DNA from: Amycolatopsis saalfeldensis
Lineage (GTDB): Bacteria; Actinomycetota; Actinomycetes; Mycobacteriales; Pseudonocardiaceae
DNA: 64,000 nt
Direction of reading: 5' to 3'
NCBI RefSeq assembly: GCF_900110575.1
Contig: NZ_FOEF01000014.1
Coordinates: 124,001 to 188,000, forward strand
Part shown: positions 1 to 8,847 of the stretch, piece by piece
Layout: each line of letters opens with the position of its first letter
Numbering within the stretch: position 1 is the stretch's first letter
The notes under the pieces: generated by a model
The model's database searches: none
What the model was told of the DNA's origin: nothing
Seen by the model: the letters and a program-made list of their open reading frames with translations, nothing else
Translations under genes and position numbers: made by a program

Positions 1-460
1 CGATCAGCACCGCGCCCCAGAACGGCAGCGCGGTCAGCTGGGCCAGCGCCTCCCCACCGAACAGCCCGACCAGCGCGTCCCACGCGATCGAGCCGAGCCA
101 CTGCACCAGGCCGGGCAGCACCACCCCACGGCGGAACGGCAGCCGCGCGAGCGGCAACTGCCCGGTGCCCGTGCGCGGGCCCCAGGTCGAGAGGTACGCC
201 ACCGGCAGCGAGCCGAGCACCGTGCCGGCCAGCAGCACCAGGAACCCGGTGCCGAAGCCGAGGCCGAGCGTGGCGCCGAGGGTGCCGGTGAACACCGCCG
301 TCATGGTCAGGTTCGGCGCGAACCACACGCTGGCCAGCCGCCACGGCCTGCCGAACCGGTTCGCCTCCGGGATCGGCGTGATCCCGTGCGTCTCGATCGC
401 GAAGTCGCCCGCCCCCGTGGGCATCCGCCCGCCGAAGACGTCCGCGTCGATCCCGCTCAT
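1..460 (-). CDS. NCS1-type purine/cytosine permease, N-terminal part (cut by window edge)
   Basis: The first 153 codons of a membrane transporter are present and the C-terminus lies beyond base 1. The N-terminus carries the NCS1 signature Ile-Glu-Thr-His-Gly-Ile-Thr-Pro-Ile-Pro, followed by Trp-Phe-Ala-Pro-Asn-Leu and several hydrophobic segments. These are typical of nucleobase:cation symporters that take up cytosine, purines or allantoin across the inner membrane. The ATG at 460 is preceded by a GGGAG ribosome site. Substrate cannot be told from this fragment. No partner gene is visible, and the next gene on this strand is an unrelated protease separated by a terminator. Confidence 0.85.
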   Translation of the reverse strand, partial: MSGIDADVFGGRMPTGAGDFAIETHGITPIPEANRFGRPWRLASVWFAPNLTMTAVFTGTLGATLGLGFGTGFLVLLAGTVLGSLPVAYLSTWGPRTGTGQLPLARLPFRRGVVLPGLVQWLGSIAWDALVGLFGGEALAQLTALPFWGAVLI

Positions 461-512
461 CTGCCGCTCCCGTGCTCGTTGCTTCCCGCGAACACCTTAA
501 GCCGCGGACGAA

Positions 513-554
513 GAAGGCCTCCTCCCCCGCCGTCCGACGGGAGAAGAGGCCTTC
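513..554 (-). terminator. Stem-loop downstream of the sedolisin gene
   Basis: GAAGGCCTC at 513-521 pairs with GAGGCCTTC at 546-554. The stem continues inward as CTCCC/GGGAG with a small bulge. It begins 17 bases past the stop codon of the minus-strand protease gene, so it is probably its intrinsic terminator. There is no long T-run, which is usual for high-GC actinobacteria. Confidence 0.7.
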
Positions 555-570
555 ACCGACCCTCAGTGCA

Positions 571-2541
571 TCAGACGAGCAACAGGAACGCCAAGCCGTT
601 CGGCGAGCCGAGGCCGGTCACGTCGTCGTAGCCCTTTGTCGTGTGGATGGTCAGGTTCGGGTAGTCGAGCGTGCGGGCGGAGGTGAGCAGACCGCCCGAA
701 GCGTCCACGCTGTTCGCGTAGTCCACCCGCTGCACCGCCGCGTCCACGTGCTTCACGTCGCTGATCGCCGAGGTGCGCGAGGTCAGCTTGTAGAGCACCG
801 GGTTGATGAAGCCGTGGTGGAAGTGGTCGAGGCTGTCGGCCACGGCCATGATCCCGGCGAACACCGGCGACGCGAGGCTGGTGCCGCCGATCCGGTACTG
901 GTCGTAGTAGGCGCCGTCCGGGAAGGTCTGCGTCTGCCCCATCAGGAACCCGGTGTTCGGGTCCGCGACGGCGGAGATGTCCGGGACCACGCGGCCCTTC
1001 GCGTTGCCGGTCTGGTTCTTCGTCGACAACGCGTCCGGCACGACGCCCTTCTGGTAGAAGGGCTGCGGGAACAGACGGCTCGTGCCGCCGCCGGCGCCGC
1101 CGTTGAACGCGCCCGGGAACGCCGGGGTGTACGCGCCGTTCTTCAGCGTCGACTTGCCGGTCTCCCAACCGGTTTCGAACGTCCGCTGGCCGTTCTTGCC
1201 GACCGCCAGCGAGGTGCCGCCGACCGCGGTGATCCACGGCGCCGAGGCGGAGAAGTCCGGCGACGGCGTGCCGAGGCGCGCGACCTCGTCGCCGTTGTCA
1301 CCGGAGGAGAAGTACACGCCGATGCCCTCGAGCACGGCCTGGATCGAGATCTGGTTGAACGCCTTGACCTCGTCGGCGGGGATGTCCTCACCGGTGTCGC
1401 CGTAGGAGTTCGACACGATGTCGGCCTTGTGGCCCGCGATCACGTAGTTCAGCGCGGCGTCCAGCGACAGGTCCTGGCAGTCGGCGCCGCCGACGTACAG
1501 CAGGTTCGCGCCCGGCGCCAGTGCGTGCGCGGCCTCGACGTCGAGGGTCTCCTCGCCGTACCAGCCCGCGGCGTCACACTGGTCCGGCGCCTCCTGGCCC
1601 GGGGTGGGCGGGAAGACGTGCTGGCTGAACTGCCCCTGGGTCAACGGGTGCGACGGGTCGTTGCGCTTGGCGTAGGTGGACGCGTCCGAGTAGATCGTCG
1701 GCGAGCCGAAGGCGTCCACGATGGCGATCGTGGTGCCCCTGCCGTCGGCGCCGAGCTTCGCGGCGGTGTCCAGGCCGTACGCCGAACGCAGCTGCGCCGG
1801 GGTGTAGCCGCACGGCGCGTACGGAAGCTGCTTGCCCTGGTACGCCGGGTCGGTGGTGTCCACCTTCTCGCCGTAGTAGGTGCTGCAGGGGCCCGCGTTG
1901 CGGAAGCCGGGGCCGGGCGCCACGACGCCGGGCTTGGCCGACTGCGCCGCCGGGGTGGCGGAGCCGTCGGTGTGGTCGGGCTTGAACAGGCTGGTCGCCT
2001 GGTCCACGCCGATCACGCCGAGCACGTCGTTCGCCAGCGGGGCGGGCACGGACAGGTTCTTGTCCGCGGCACGCAGGGTCTGGCCCTTGACCGAGTACTT
2101 GCCGAGCTTGACGGCGAACGCCTGCTGCACCTGGTCCGCGGTGCCGACGGCCTCCACGTACGCGCGGTTCGAAGGCACGTCGCCGATCTGGAAGCCGCTG
2201 CCCTGCAGCCAGCTCTTCACCGCGCCGACGGTCTGGTCGGAGGCCGAGAACCGGTCACGAACCTGTTGCGGCGAAAGGTAGTTGCGGTACCCCTTGCTGT
2301 CCGGGTCGGACACGGACTGCGCCGCGGCCTCCGCCCCGGCCTGGTCACGCAGGTTCAGGTACACGCGGAAGTCCAGCTTGGCCGAGGGCGCGGTGTCGGC
2401 CACCTTGGCCTGCGGGCTGGCCCACAGCGGGTGCGACTGGGGGATGTCCTGGCGCCCCTGCGCCGACGCGACGGCCGGCGCGGTCGCGGCGAGCCCACCC
2501 ACCACGGCGAGCGAGAGGAACACGGTAAGACTTCTTCGCAC
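571..2541 (-). CDS. Secreted S53 (sedolisin/kumamolisin-type) serine-carboxyl peptidase
   Basis: A 656-residue secreted endopeptidase precursor of the pepstatin-insensitive, acid-active sedolisin family. A signal peptide covers about residues 1-27. A pro-kumamolisin activation domain follows (about 40-190), then the catalytic domain. The Glu-x-x-x-Asp pair of the active site lies in Gly-Glu-Glu-Thr-Leu-Asp (about 330 and 334), and the nucleophile in Gly-Gly-Thr-Ser-Leu-Ala-Ser-Pro (about 555). The oxyanion-type Asp is in Ser-Tyr-Gly-Asp (about 381). I chose GTG at 2541 because AAGGGAG sits six bases upstream; a TTG two codons earlier touches that site. Likely monocistronic, with a terminator at 513-554, and active outside the cell. 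Confidence 0.92.
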   Translation of the reverse strand: MRRSLTVFLSLAVVGGLAATAPAVASAQGRQDIPQSHPLWASPQAKVADTAPSAKLDFRVYLNLRDQAGAEAAAQSVSDPDSKGYRNYLSPQQVRDRFSASDQTVGAVKSWLQGSGFQIGDVPSNRAYVEAVGTADQVQQAFAVKLGKYSVKGQTLRAADKNLSVPAPLANDVLGVIGVDQATSLFKPDHTDGSATPAAQSAKPGVVAPGPGFRNAGPCSTYYGEKVDTTDPAYQGKQLPYAPCGYTPAQLRSAYGLDTAAKLGADGRGTTIAIVDAFGSPTIYSDASTYAKRNDPSHPLTQGQFSQHVFPPTPGQEAPDQCDAAGWYGEETLDVEAAHALAPGANLLYVGGADCQDLSLDAALNYVIAGHKADIVSNSYGDTGEDIPADEVKAFNQISIQAVLEGIGVYFSSGDNGDEVARLGTPSPDFSASAPWITAVGGTSLAVGKNGQRTFETGWETGKSTLKNGAYTPAFPGAFNGGAGGGTSRLFPQPFYQKGVVPDALSTKNQTGNAKGRVVPDISAVADPNTGFLMGQTQTFPDGAYYDQYRIGGTSLASPVFAGIMAVADSLDHFHHGFINPVLYKLTSRTSAISDVKHVDAAVQRVDYANSVDASGGLLTSARTLDYPNLTIHTTKGYDDVTGLGSPNGLAFLLLV

Positions 2542-2829
2542 AGGCAACTCCCTTGTGAAGCGCGGCCCCCAGGCCGCAGAACGTCCGCACGAGACTATGT
2601 CGGCGGTGCCGCGTCAGGGAAGCTTCACACTGGTGAGTTCAGAACCGTTATCTGTCCTCACGGGACAGACCCGCCGGCGCCGTCGGGTTTTCCCTACGAG
2701 GAGTCCGGTTCGTCCCGACTGTCCCGAGTGGAATGTCGTGAAAATGGTAGTACGTCCGGTTCCGCTGTGCCGCTCAGCGGTATGGCGGAACACGCGGGGC
2801 CGCCGCGCGCCACCTACTTCCGTCGGGCC

Positions 2830-4014
2830 TCACGAGCTCTTCTGCCGAGCCCCAGCCAGCCTCCGGTCCACGGCGGCGGGCGCGAACACCGATTCGACCA
2901 CCGTGGCGACCGCGCCGCTCACCGCCGCGTCGCCCCCGCGGCCGCCGATTTCCACGCGCAGGTTCCGCGTCGCGCGCGGCAGGGCGTGGCGGTACAGCAC
3001 TTCGCGCACCCCGGCGACGAACGACGGCTCCGCGAGGTCCCCCGCGATCACCAGCACCTCCGGGTTCACCACCGACACCACGGTCGCCAGCACCTCCCCC
3101 ACCTGGCGGCCGGCGATCTCGGCGAGCCGGACGGCGGCGGGCTCGCCCGCGTCGATCCGCTCGCGCACGCCGGAGCCGGACACCGTCGGCAGGCCCTGCT
3201 CGGTCAGCCGGGCGGCGAGCGCGCCACCGCTGGCGACGGCCGCCAGGCAGCCGTAAGAGCCGCACATGCAGCGGGCGTCCGGGAAACCGGCCAGGCGGAT
3301 GTGCCCGATGTCGCCGGCCCCGCCGTCGATGCCGCGGTAGACCTCGCCGCCGATCACCAGCCCCGCGCCGATCCCGGTGGACACCTTGACGAGCACGAAC
3401 GCCGGCGAGTCCGGATACGTCGAGCGGTGCTCGCCGAGCGCCATCAGGTTCGCGTCGTTGTCCACCAGCACGGGCGCGGCGAAGCGGGTGCCGAGGTGCG
3501 CGCCGATCGGATAGCCGTCCCAGCCGGGCATGATCGGCGGCCGGCTCACCCGCGCGACGCCGGGCTCCACCGGCCCCGGCACGGACAGCCCGACACCGGC
3601 GACTTCCCCGGCGCCGCGGCCGCTTTCGGCCAGCAGCGCGTCGAACCAGCCGGCGATGGCGTCCAGCACCGGCTCCGGCCCGTCGGCGACGCGCAGGGCG
3701 CCGCCGCGGCGCGCGAGCCGTCGTCCGGACAGGTCGGTGACGGCGGCTTCGGTATGCATCGTGTCGACGCTCGCGGCGAGGACCACGGCGTGCCGGTCGT
3801 CGAACCGGAGGTACCGCGCGGGCCGCCCGCCGGTCGAACCCTCTTGGCCGCCTTCGGTCAGCAGGCCGGCCGCCTGGAGCTGCTCCAGCCGTCCGACCAG
3901 CGTCGACCGCGACAGCCCGGTGACCGTCTGCAGCGCCTTGCGGGTGGTCGCCTGACCGGTCCGGACCAGGTACAACAGCTCGCCCGCCGTGGTGGGGGCC
4001 GCTCCGCCGGTCAC
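2830..4014 (-). CDS. ROK family transcriptional regulator
   Basis: A 394-residue repressor of the NagC/XylR-like ROK family, which binds DNA and a sugar or sugar phosphate. It has an N-terminal winged helix (about residues 10-70, with Ser-Arg-Ser-Thr-Leu-Val-Gly-Arg as recognition region). The sugar-kinase-like fold follows, including Val-Asp-Asn-Asp-Ala-Asn, Gly-Ile-Gly-Ala-Gly and the zinc motif Cys-Met-Cys-Gly-Ser-Tyr-Gly-Cys. GTG at 4014 is chosen for its strong GGAGGGAGGA site; longer readings would run through the divergent promoter. It is divergent from a glycosidase gene and probably controls it through the palindrome at 4075-4113. Confidence 0.9.
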   Translation of the reverse strand: MTGGAAPTTAGELLYLVRTGQATTRKALQTVTGLSRSTLVGRLEQLQAAGLLTEGGQEGSTGGRPARYLRFDDRHAVVLAASVDTMHTEAAVTDLSGRRLARRGGALRVADGPEPVLDAIAGWFDALLAESGRGAGEVAGVGLSVPGPVEPGVARVSRPPIMPGWDGYPIGAHLGTRFAAPVLVDNDANLMALGEHRSTYPDSPAFVLVKVSTGIGAGLVIGGEVYRGIDGGAGDIGHIRLAGFPDARCMCGSYGCLAAVASGGALAARLTEQGLPTVSGSGVRERIDAGEPAAVRLAEIAGRQVGEVLATVVSVVNPEVLVIAGDLAEPSFVAGVREVLYRHALPRATRNLRVEIGGRGGDAAVSGAVATVVESVFAPAAVDRRLAGARQKSS

Positions 4015-4074
4015 GCCTGGTCCTCCCTCCGCCGCCGTTCGGGTGTAGCGGACATCATCCCAGGTCACCACTTC

Positions 4075-4113
4075 TGTCCATTGACACGACAAAAGTCGGA
4101 GATAAATTGGACA
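4075..4113 (+). promoter_or_regulatory. Probable leaderless promoter with flanking inverted repeat
   Basis: TTGACA at 4081-4086 and TAAATT at 4103-4108 are spaced 16 bases apart. The expected start of transcription falls on the A of the ATG at 4115, and no Shine-Dalgarno sequence precedes that ATG, so the glycosidase mRNA is probably leaderless. TGTCCATT (4075-4082) and AATTGGACA (4105-4113) form an imperfect inverted repeat bracketing the promoter, a plausible site for the divergently encoded ROK protein. Confidence 0.55.
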
Positions 4114-4114
4114 C

Positions 4115-5404
4115 ATGCTGGAAACATCGAGCGCCTTGCGCGCCGCCGCCGCCCGCGTGCTCGAAGACAACTGGCTCGGCTCGTCCACGGTCCCGTCGCG
4201 GGGCCTCTACCCCCACCAGTGGAGCTGGGACTCGGCGTTCATCGCGCTGGGCCTGCGCCACCTCGCGCCGGAGCGGGCGCGGCGCGAGCTGGTGACCCTG
4301 TTCAACGCGCAATGGCGCGACGGGCGGGTGCCGCACATCCTGTTCAACCCGGACACCCCGGCCGAGGCGTACTTCCCCGGCCCGGGCTTCTGGCGCGCCG
4401 GCCGCACGTCCGGGCTGATCCAGCCGCCGGTGCACGCGCGGGCCGTGTGGGCGGTGCACCAGGCCGATCCGGTCGGCTCGGACACGGACACGTTCTTGGC
4501 CACGCTGTACCCGAAACTCAAGGCGTGGCACCGTTATCTGCTGGCGCACCGCGACTTCGGCGGCCACGGGCTGGTGTCGATCGTGCACCCGTGGGAGTCC
4601 GGAATGGACAACAGCCCGGCCTGGGACGAGCCGCTTTCGCGCGTCACCCCGGCCGACCCCGGCCAGTTCACCCGCCGCGACCTCGAGCACGGCGCGCCCG
4701 CGGACCGTCCCACCGACGACGAGTACTGCCGTTACGTGCGGCTCGCCGCGGGCTACCGCGACAGCGACTACTCCGACGTCCACTGGCCGACCGAGCGCGA
4801 GGGCTTCACGGTCGAGGACCCGGGTTTCAACGCCCTGCTGGCCGACGCCGAGCTGGCGCTGGCCGAGATCGCCGTGGCGCTGGGCCTGCCCGCCGCCGCG
4901 GCGGGCCACCGCGAGAGCGCGGCCCGGATGGCCAAGGCGATGACGGAACGGCTGTGGGACACCCGCGCCGGGTTCTTCTTCCCCCTCGACGTCCGCACCG
5001 GCAAGGCCTGCCGCGAGTACACCTGCGGCGGCCTGCTGCCGTTGCTGCTGCCGGACCTCGCCGTGGCGCCCGCCCTCCTCAGCACCGCCACCGGGCCGCG
5101 CTTCCGCCTCGGCCAGGTGCTCGCCGTCCCGAGTTACGACCTGACGTCGCCGAGCTTCGACCCGGCGAAGTACTGGCGCGGCCCGGCGTGGGCCAACGTC
5201 GGCTGGCTGGTCCGCGAAGGCCTGCTCCGCCACGGCGAAGACGCGCTGGCCCACCAGTTGCGCCTCGACCTGCTGAACCTGGCCCGCTGGACGGACTTCG
5301 CCGAGTACGTCGACCCGCTGAGCGCCGCGGGCCACGGCGCCCGCTCGTTCGGCTGGACGGCCGCGCTGGCGATCGACCTGCTCGCCGACGAACGAGCCCG
5401 GTAG
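4115..5404 (+). CDS. GH63/MGH1-like (alpha/alpha)6-barrel glycoside hydrolase
   Basis: A 429-residue cytoplasmic glycosidase without a signal peptide. The N-terminal stretch Gln-Trp-Ser-Trp-Asp-Ser-Ala-Phe and later Gly-Pro-Ala-Trp-Ala-Asn-Val-Gly-Trp match the MGH1-like/GH63 clan G catalytic fold, whose members hydrolyse alpha-glucosides or mannosylglycerate-type compounds. Trp-Glu-Ser-Gly-Met-Asp-Asn-Ser (about 162-169) probably carries an acidic catalytic residue. The exact substrate is unknown. The divergent ROK regulator suggests sugar-responsive control. The start is fixed by the leaderless promoter geometry. Confidence 0.8.
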   Translation: MLETSSALRAAAARVLEDNWLGSSTVPSRGLYPHQWSWDSAFIALGLRHLAPERARRELVTLFNAQWRDGRVPHILFNPDTPAEAYFPGPGFWRAGRTSGLIQPPVHARAVWAVHQADPVGSDTDTFLATLYPKLKAWHRYLLAHRDFGGHGLVSIVHPWESGMDNSPAWDEPLSRVTPADPGQFTRRDLEHGAPADRPTDDEYCRYVRLAAGYRDSDYSDVHWPTEREGFTVEDPGFNALLADAELALAEIAVALGLPAAAAGHRESAARMAKAMTERLWDTRAGFFFPLDVRTGKACREYTCGGLLPLLLPDLAVAPALLSTATGPRFRLGQVLAVPSYDLTSPSFDPAKYWRGPAWANVGWLVREGLLRHGEDALAHQLRLDLLNLARWTDFAEYVDPLSAAGHGARSFGWTAALAIDLLADERAR

Positions 5405-5514
5405 GACAGCCGCGTGTAACAGAACCGCACGCCTCGGCCACAGGTTCTCCACGCGAGGCGCGCTGCCGTAATCACCCTCCTTAGGATCGGGACGAACTCG
5501 ATCTTGGGAGCACC

Positions 5515-6204
5515 ATGCCGCGACTTCTGCTGGTCGAGGACGACCAGGCCCTGGCCGAAGCACTCACGCTGGCCCTGGAGGCGCTCGGGCACGAGATCGT
5601 CCTCGCGCCGACCGGGGAACGGGCGCTGGAGACCCTGTTCGACGGCCGGCCCGAGCCCGACTTCGTGTTGCTCGACGTCATGCTGCCGGGGATCGACGGC
5701 TTCGAGGCCTGCCGCCGGATCCGGGCCAGGAGCCGGCTGCCGGTGATCCTGCTGACCTCGCGGGGCGACCCGATCGACGTGGTGGCCGGGCTCGAGTGCG
5801 GGGCCGACGACTACGTGGTCAAACCGGCCGAGCCCCGGGTGCTCGACGCGCGGATCAAGGCGGTCGGCCGTCGCGCCGTGCCCGAGCCCGGGCCGGCGCC
5901 GGACGTGCTGCGCGCCGGCGGGCTGGAGCTCGACGCCGGGGCGATGCGCGTGACGCGCGACGGCGCCGAACTGGCGCTCACCGCCACCGAAATCCGCCTG
6001 CTGCTCGAATTCGCCCGCCATCCGGACCAGGTGCTGAGCCGCCAGACCCTGCTGAAACGGGTCTGGGACTACGGCTACCTCGGCGATTCCCGGATCGTCG
6101 ACGCGGCGGTGGCCCGGCTGCGGGCGAAGATCGAGGACGATCCGGCGAACCCGATGGTGCTGCGGACCGTGCGCGGACTCGGGTACCGGATGGTCAACCC
6201 GTGA
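5515..6204 (+). CDS. OmpR/PhoB-type response regulator
   Basis: A 229-residue two-component regulator. The receiver domain (about 1-115) shows the acidic pair Asp9-Asp10, the phosphoacceptor Asp54 in Leu-Leu-Asp-Val-Met-Leu-Pro-Gly, the switch Thr in Leu-Leu-Thr-Ser and Lys in Val-Val-Lys-Pro. The C-terminal winged helix (about 130-229) ends in the usual Val-Arg-Gly-Leu-Gly-Tyr-Arg. GGGAG precedes the ATG. The gene overlaps the histidine kinase start by four bases, so the two are translationally coupled. Target genes are not evident nearby. Confidence 0.95.
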   Translation: MPRLLLVEDDQALAEALTLALEALGHEIVLAPTGERALETLFDGRPEPDFVLLDVMLPGIDGFEACRRIRARSRLPVILLTSRGDPIDVVAGLECGADDYVVKPAEPRVLDARIKAVGRRAVPEPGPAPDVLRAGGLELDAGAMRVTRDGAELALTATEIRLLLEFARHPDQVLSRQTLLKRVWDYGYLGDSRIVDAAVARLRAKIEDDPANPMVLRTVRGLGYRMVNP

Positions 6205-7655
6205 GGCGGCCGGCCTTCGGGCTGCGCGCGCGGGTGACGGCCGCGGTGGTGCTGGTGACCACCACGGCGACCGCGGTGATGGCGCTGGCCGCGGCCCGGC
6301 TGCAGGACGAGGACGTGCTGGGCGGTTTCACGTTCGCGGCGCAGTCTTCGTTCGGCAACGTGTTCACGAGGGCTCTGCCCGGATTCCAGCGGGTGGCGGC
6401 GGGCACCGACGGCACGGCGAACGTCGACCGCCTGATCGACGACTACTCGCAAGAGTGGATGATCTTCACCAAGGACCCCCAGGGCGCACCCCAGCTGGTC
6501 ACGTACGCCTCGACCGGCTCCCTGCACCTGCCGAAACCGGCGCCCGTCCGCGTCAACGACCGCCCGGCCGTGGTGGACGCGGTCGCGGACCAGGTCCTGG
6601 TGCGCACCGACACCCCGTCGGACCTGCGCACGGCGACCACCACCGACCCGGACAGCGGGCTGAGGCTGCTGGTGGTCAGCGGGAACTACGGCGACTACTG
6701 GATGCTGGAGTTCTTCGACATCACCCCGCTCGAAGTGGGGCTGGCCGAGCAACCGCAGAGACTGGTGTACGTCGCGATCGCCGTGGCCCTGCTGGGGGTC
6801 GTCGCTGCGCTGTTCGCCGCCTGGCACATCCAGCGCCCGATCCGCCGCGTCGCCTCCGCCGCCCGTCAGCTGGGCGACGGCGCCTTCGACGTGCGCGTCC
6901 CGGTCAAGGGCCGCGACGAGCTGGCCGACCTCGCGATGTCGTTCAACACCATGGCGCAGCGGGTCAGCACGTCGATCGAGGACCTGCGCGAGAAGGACGG
7001 CCAGCAACAGCGGTTCGTCGCCGACGTCGCGCACGACCTGCGGACCCCGCTCGCCTCCATCGTGGCCACTGTGGACAGTCTCGACAGCGCCAGCCCCGAC
7101 ACCCGCGCCCGGGCGACCCGGCTGCTCGGCACCCAGGCCCGCCGGCTCGCGAAACTCGTCGAGGACCTGATGGAGATCTCCCGCTTCGATGCCGGCTCCA
7201 CGGACTTCCGCACCGAGCCGGTCGAACTCCCCGCGCTGGTGGAGGACGCGGCCGAGGTCAACGTGCCGGACACGGCGGTCCAGGTCACCAGCACCGGCGA
7301 CACCGCCGTGGTCGCCGATCCGCGCCGGGTGCACACCATCGTGGGCAACCTGCTGGTCAACGCGGTCCGGCACGGCCGGGCCCCGGTCTCGGTGGCCGTC
7401 GACGGCACCTCCGACCCCGTCACGATCGAGGTCCGCGACTCCGGCCCGGGCATCCCCGAGGACCTGCTGCCGATCCTGTTCGACCGCTTCGTCCGGGGCG
7501 ACCACGCCCGGCAGGCCACCGAGGGCAGCGGGCTGGGCCTGTCCATCGCGCGGGAGAACGCCCGGCTCCACGGCGGTGAGATCACCGCGCGCAACGACGG
7601 CGGCGCCGTGCTCACCCTCGGAATCCCACGGCGTGCGGCGGACCCACCAGCGTGA
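6201..7655 (+). CDS. Sensor histidine kinase (HAMP-HisKA-HATPase)
   Basis: A 484-residue membrane sensor, partner of the preceding response regulator. TM1 is about residues 10-32, an extracytoplasmic sensor region about 33-190, and TM2 about 195-215. A HAMP domain follows, then HisKA with the phosphorylated His in Ala-His-Asp-Leu-Arg-Thr-Pro-Leu (about 278). The ATPase domain has Asn-Leu-Leu-Val-Asn-Ala, Asp-Ser-Gly-Pro-Gly-Ile and Gly-Ser-Gly-Leu-Gly-Leu boxes. GTG at 6201 overlaps the regulator's TGA. Its 3' end overlaps the convergent membrane-protein gene by 44 bases. The signal sensed is unknown. Confidence 0.93.
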   Translation: MRRPAFGLRARVTAAVVLVTTTATAVMALAAARLQDEDVLGGFTFAAQSSFGNVFTRALPGFQRVAAGTDGTANVDRLIDDYSQEWMIFTKDPQGAPQLVTYASTGSLHLPKPAPVRVNDRPAVVDAVADQVLVRTDTPSDLRTATTTDPDSGLRLLVVSGNYGDYWMLEFFDITPLEVGLAEQPQRLVYVAIAVALLGVVAALFAAWHIQRPIRRVASAARQLGDGAFDVRVPVKGRDELADLAMSFNTMAQRVSTSIEDLREKDGQQQRFVADVAHDLRTPLASIVATVDSLDSASPDTRARATRLLGTQARRLAKLVEDLMEISRFDAGSTDFRTEPVELPALVEDAAEVNVPDTAVQVTSTGDTAVVADPRRVHTIVGNLLVNAVRHGRAPVSVAVDGTSDPVTIEVRDSGPGIPEDLLPILFDRFVRGDHARQATEGSGLGLSIARENARLHGGEITARNDGGAVLTLGIPRRAADPPA

Positions 7656-8733
7656 TCTCCCGCGGCGTGTAGTGGTCGAAGTACGGCATCGGGAGGTGCG
7701 TGAGGATCAGCAGGACGACACTCAGCGTCCCCAGCTGTGACACCTTCAGCTCGCGCCCGCGGTCGCCGAGCCAGAGCCACAGCACCACGAGGAAGTTGGT
7801 GATCAGCAGAAAGCCCCAGCGCGCCTCGTCCCAGCCGCCGAAGGCGAGCAGCAGCGGGGCCGCGATCGCCGCCAGCGGCAGCAGCGCCGCGCCGGACGGC
7901 CGGTGCAGCACCAGGAATCCGCCGAGCACCACCACCGCGATCGGCACCAGGTAGAGCAGGACGTCGGTGATCGAGTACAGGGCCCAGCTCGCGGCCTGGC
8001 CGCGCTCGAACAGCCCCAGCGCGTCGGTCCGGTACGGGAAGTTCGCGCCCGCCAGCGTTTGCCCGAGCCGGCTGACGGCACCGGGCGCGGCCGGCCGCAC
8101 CGCCAGCACCGTCAGCCCGGCGAGCGCGGGCGCGGCCAGGAAAACGCAGGCCCGCCGGAACGGGAACCGGCGGAGCACCTGGAAACCGAACACCGGGAGC
8201 ACGGTGAGCAGCGCGATCTCGTGCACGGTCACGGAAGCCACCATGAGCGCACTCGCGATTCCCGGCCGGTTCCGGCGCAGCGCCGCCAATGCGCCGACCA
8301 GCAGCAGATAGAGGGTCTGGTCGTAGTACCCCACCTCGTGGAACAGGTAACCGCCGGTCGGCAGCAGCAGGAAGCCGATGATCACCAGCCGCCGGCTGCC
8401 GTCTGGGCTGCGGAAGAACGCGATCGCCAGCGCCGCCAGCAACCCGCCGAGCACGGCGTAGCTCGCGACCGCGAAGACGCGGTAGTCGTAGCCGGCGAGG
8501 ACCGCGAGCGGGTGCAGCAGGGTGCCGACGAGGAACCGCCGGTGGAAACCGTCGGTCAGGGAGGTGGACTCCAGCGTCGCCACCCAGGTCCCCGGCAGCC
8601 GGAACCCGGTGTACCCGGCCAGGCCCACGGCGATCACGAACAGCCCCGTGCCGAGCCACCGGACCGGTTTCCCGGCCCGCGCCGGGGCCGGGATCGGGGC
8701 CGGCGCGGGCCGCGTTTCGGACAGGGTTGTCAT
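7612..8733 (-). CDS. Multi-pass integral membrane protein of unknown function
   Basis: A 373-residue protein with a Pro/Ala-rich cytoplasmic N-terminus and roughly nine to ten hydrophobic segments. The pattern recalls polytopic glycosyltransferase-like or polysaccharide-related membrane proteins, but I do not recognise the family. Features to note are Phe-His-Arg-Arg-Phe-Leu after the first loop, Tyr-Tyr-Asp-Gln-Thr-Leu-Tyr and a C-terminal Tyr-Phe-Asp-His-Tyr. ATG at 8733 is preceded by GGGAGGA; an in-frame ATG 11 codons upstream lacks a ribosome site. The last 44 bases overlap the end of the convergent histidine kinase gene. Confidence 0.75.
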   Translation of the reverse strand: MTTLSETRPAPAPIPAPARAGKPVRWLGTGLFVIAVGLAGYTGFRLPGTWVATLESTSLTDGFHRRFLVGTLLHPLAVLAGYDYRVFAVASYAVLGGLLAALAIAFFRSPDGSRRLVIIGFLLLPTGGYLFHEVGYYDQTLYLLLVGALAALRRNRPGIASALMVASVTVHEIALLTVLPVFGFQVLRRFPFRRACVFLAAPALAGLTVLAVRPAAPGAVSRLGQTLAGANFPYRTDALGLFERGQAASWALYSITDVLLYLVPIAVVVLGGFLVLHRPSGAALLPLAAIAAPLLLAFGGWDEARWGFLLITNFLVVLWLWLGDRGRELKVSQLGTLSVVLLILTHLPMPYFDHYTPREITLVGPPHAVGFRG

Positions 8734-8753
8734 CGCTTGGTCCTCCCATGATC

Positions 8754-8768
8754 GCTTGGGATCCAAGC
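8754..8768. promoter_or_regulatory. Perfect 15-bp palindrome upstream of the membrane-protein gene
   Basis: GCTTGG-GAT-CCAAGC lies about 20 bases upstream of the ATG at 8733. A direct partial copy, CGCTTGG, sits at 8734-8740. A regulator binding here would cover the start region of the minus-strand gene. No regulator is assigned. Confidence 0.35.
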
Positions 8769-8847
8769 TAGGGACGGATCATGCGCCGGCCGTGACCGAA
8801 TTTCCACAGTCCCGCACCGGTTTGTGACGAACCGGCGACAACCGCCG

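Noticed and set aside
472-5484. A 1670-codon plus-strand open frame
   Set aside because: It is antisense to the sedolisin and ROK genes and out of frame with the glycosidase. It has low-complexity Arg/Gly/Val composition and no domain, a GC-rich shadow frame.
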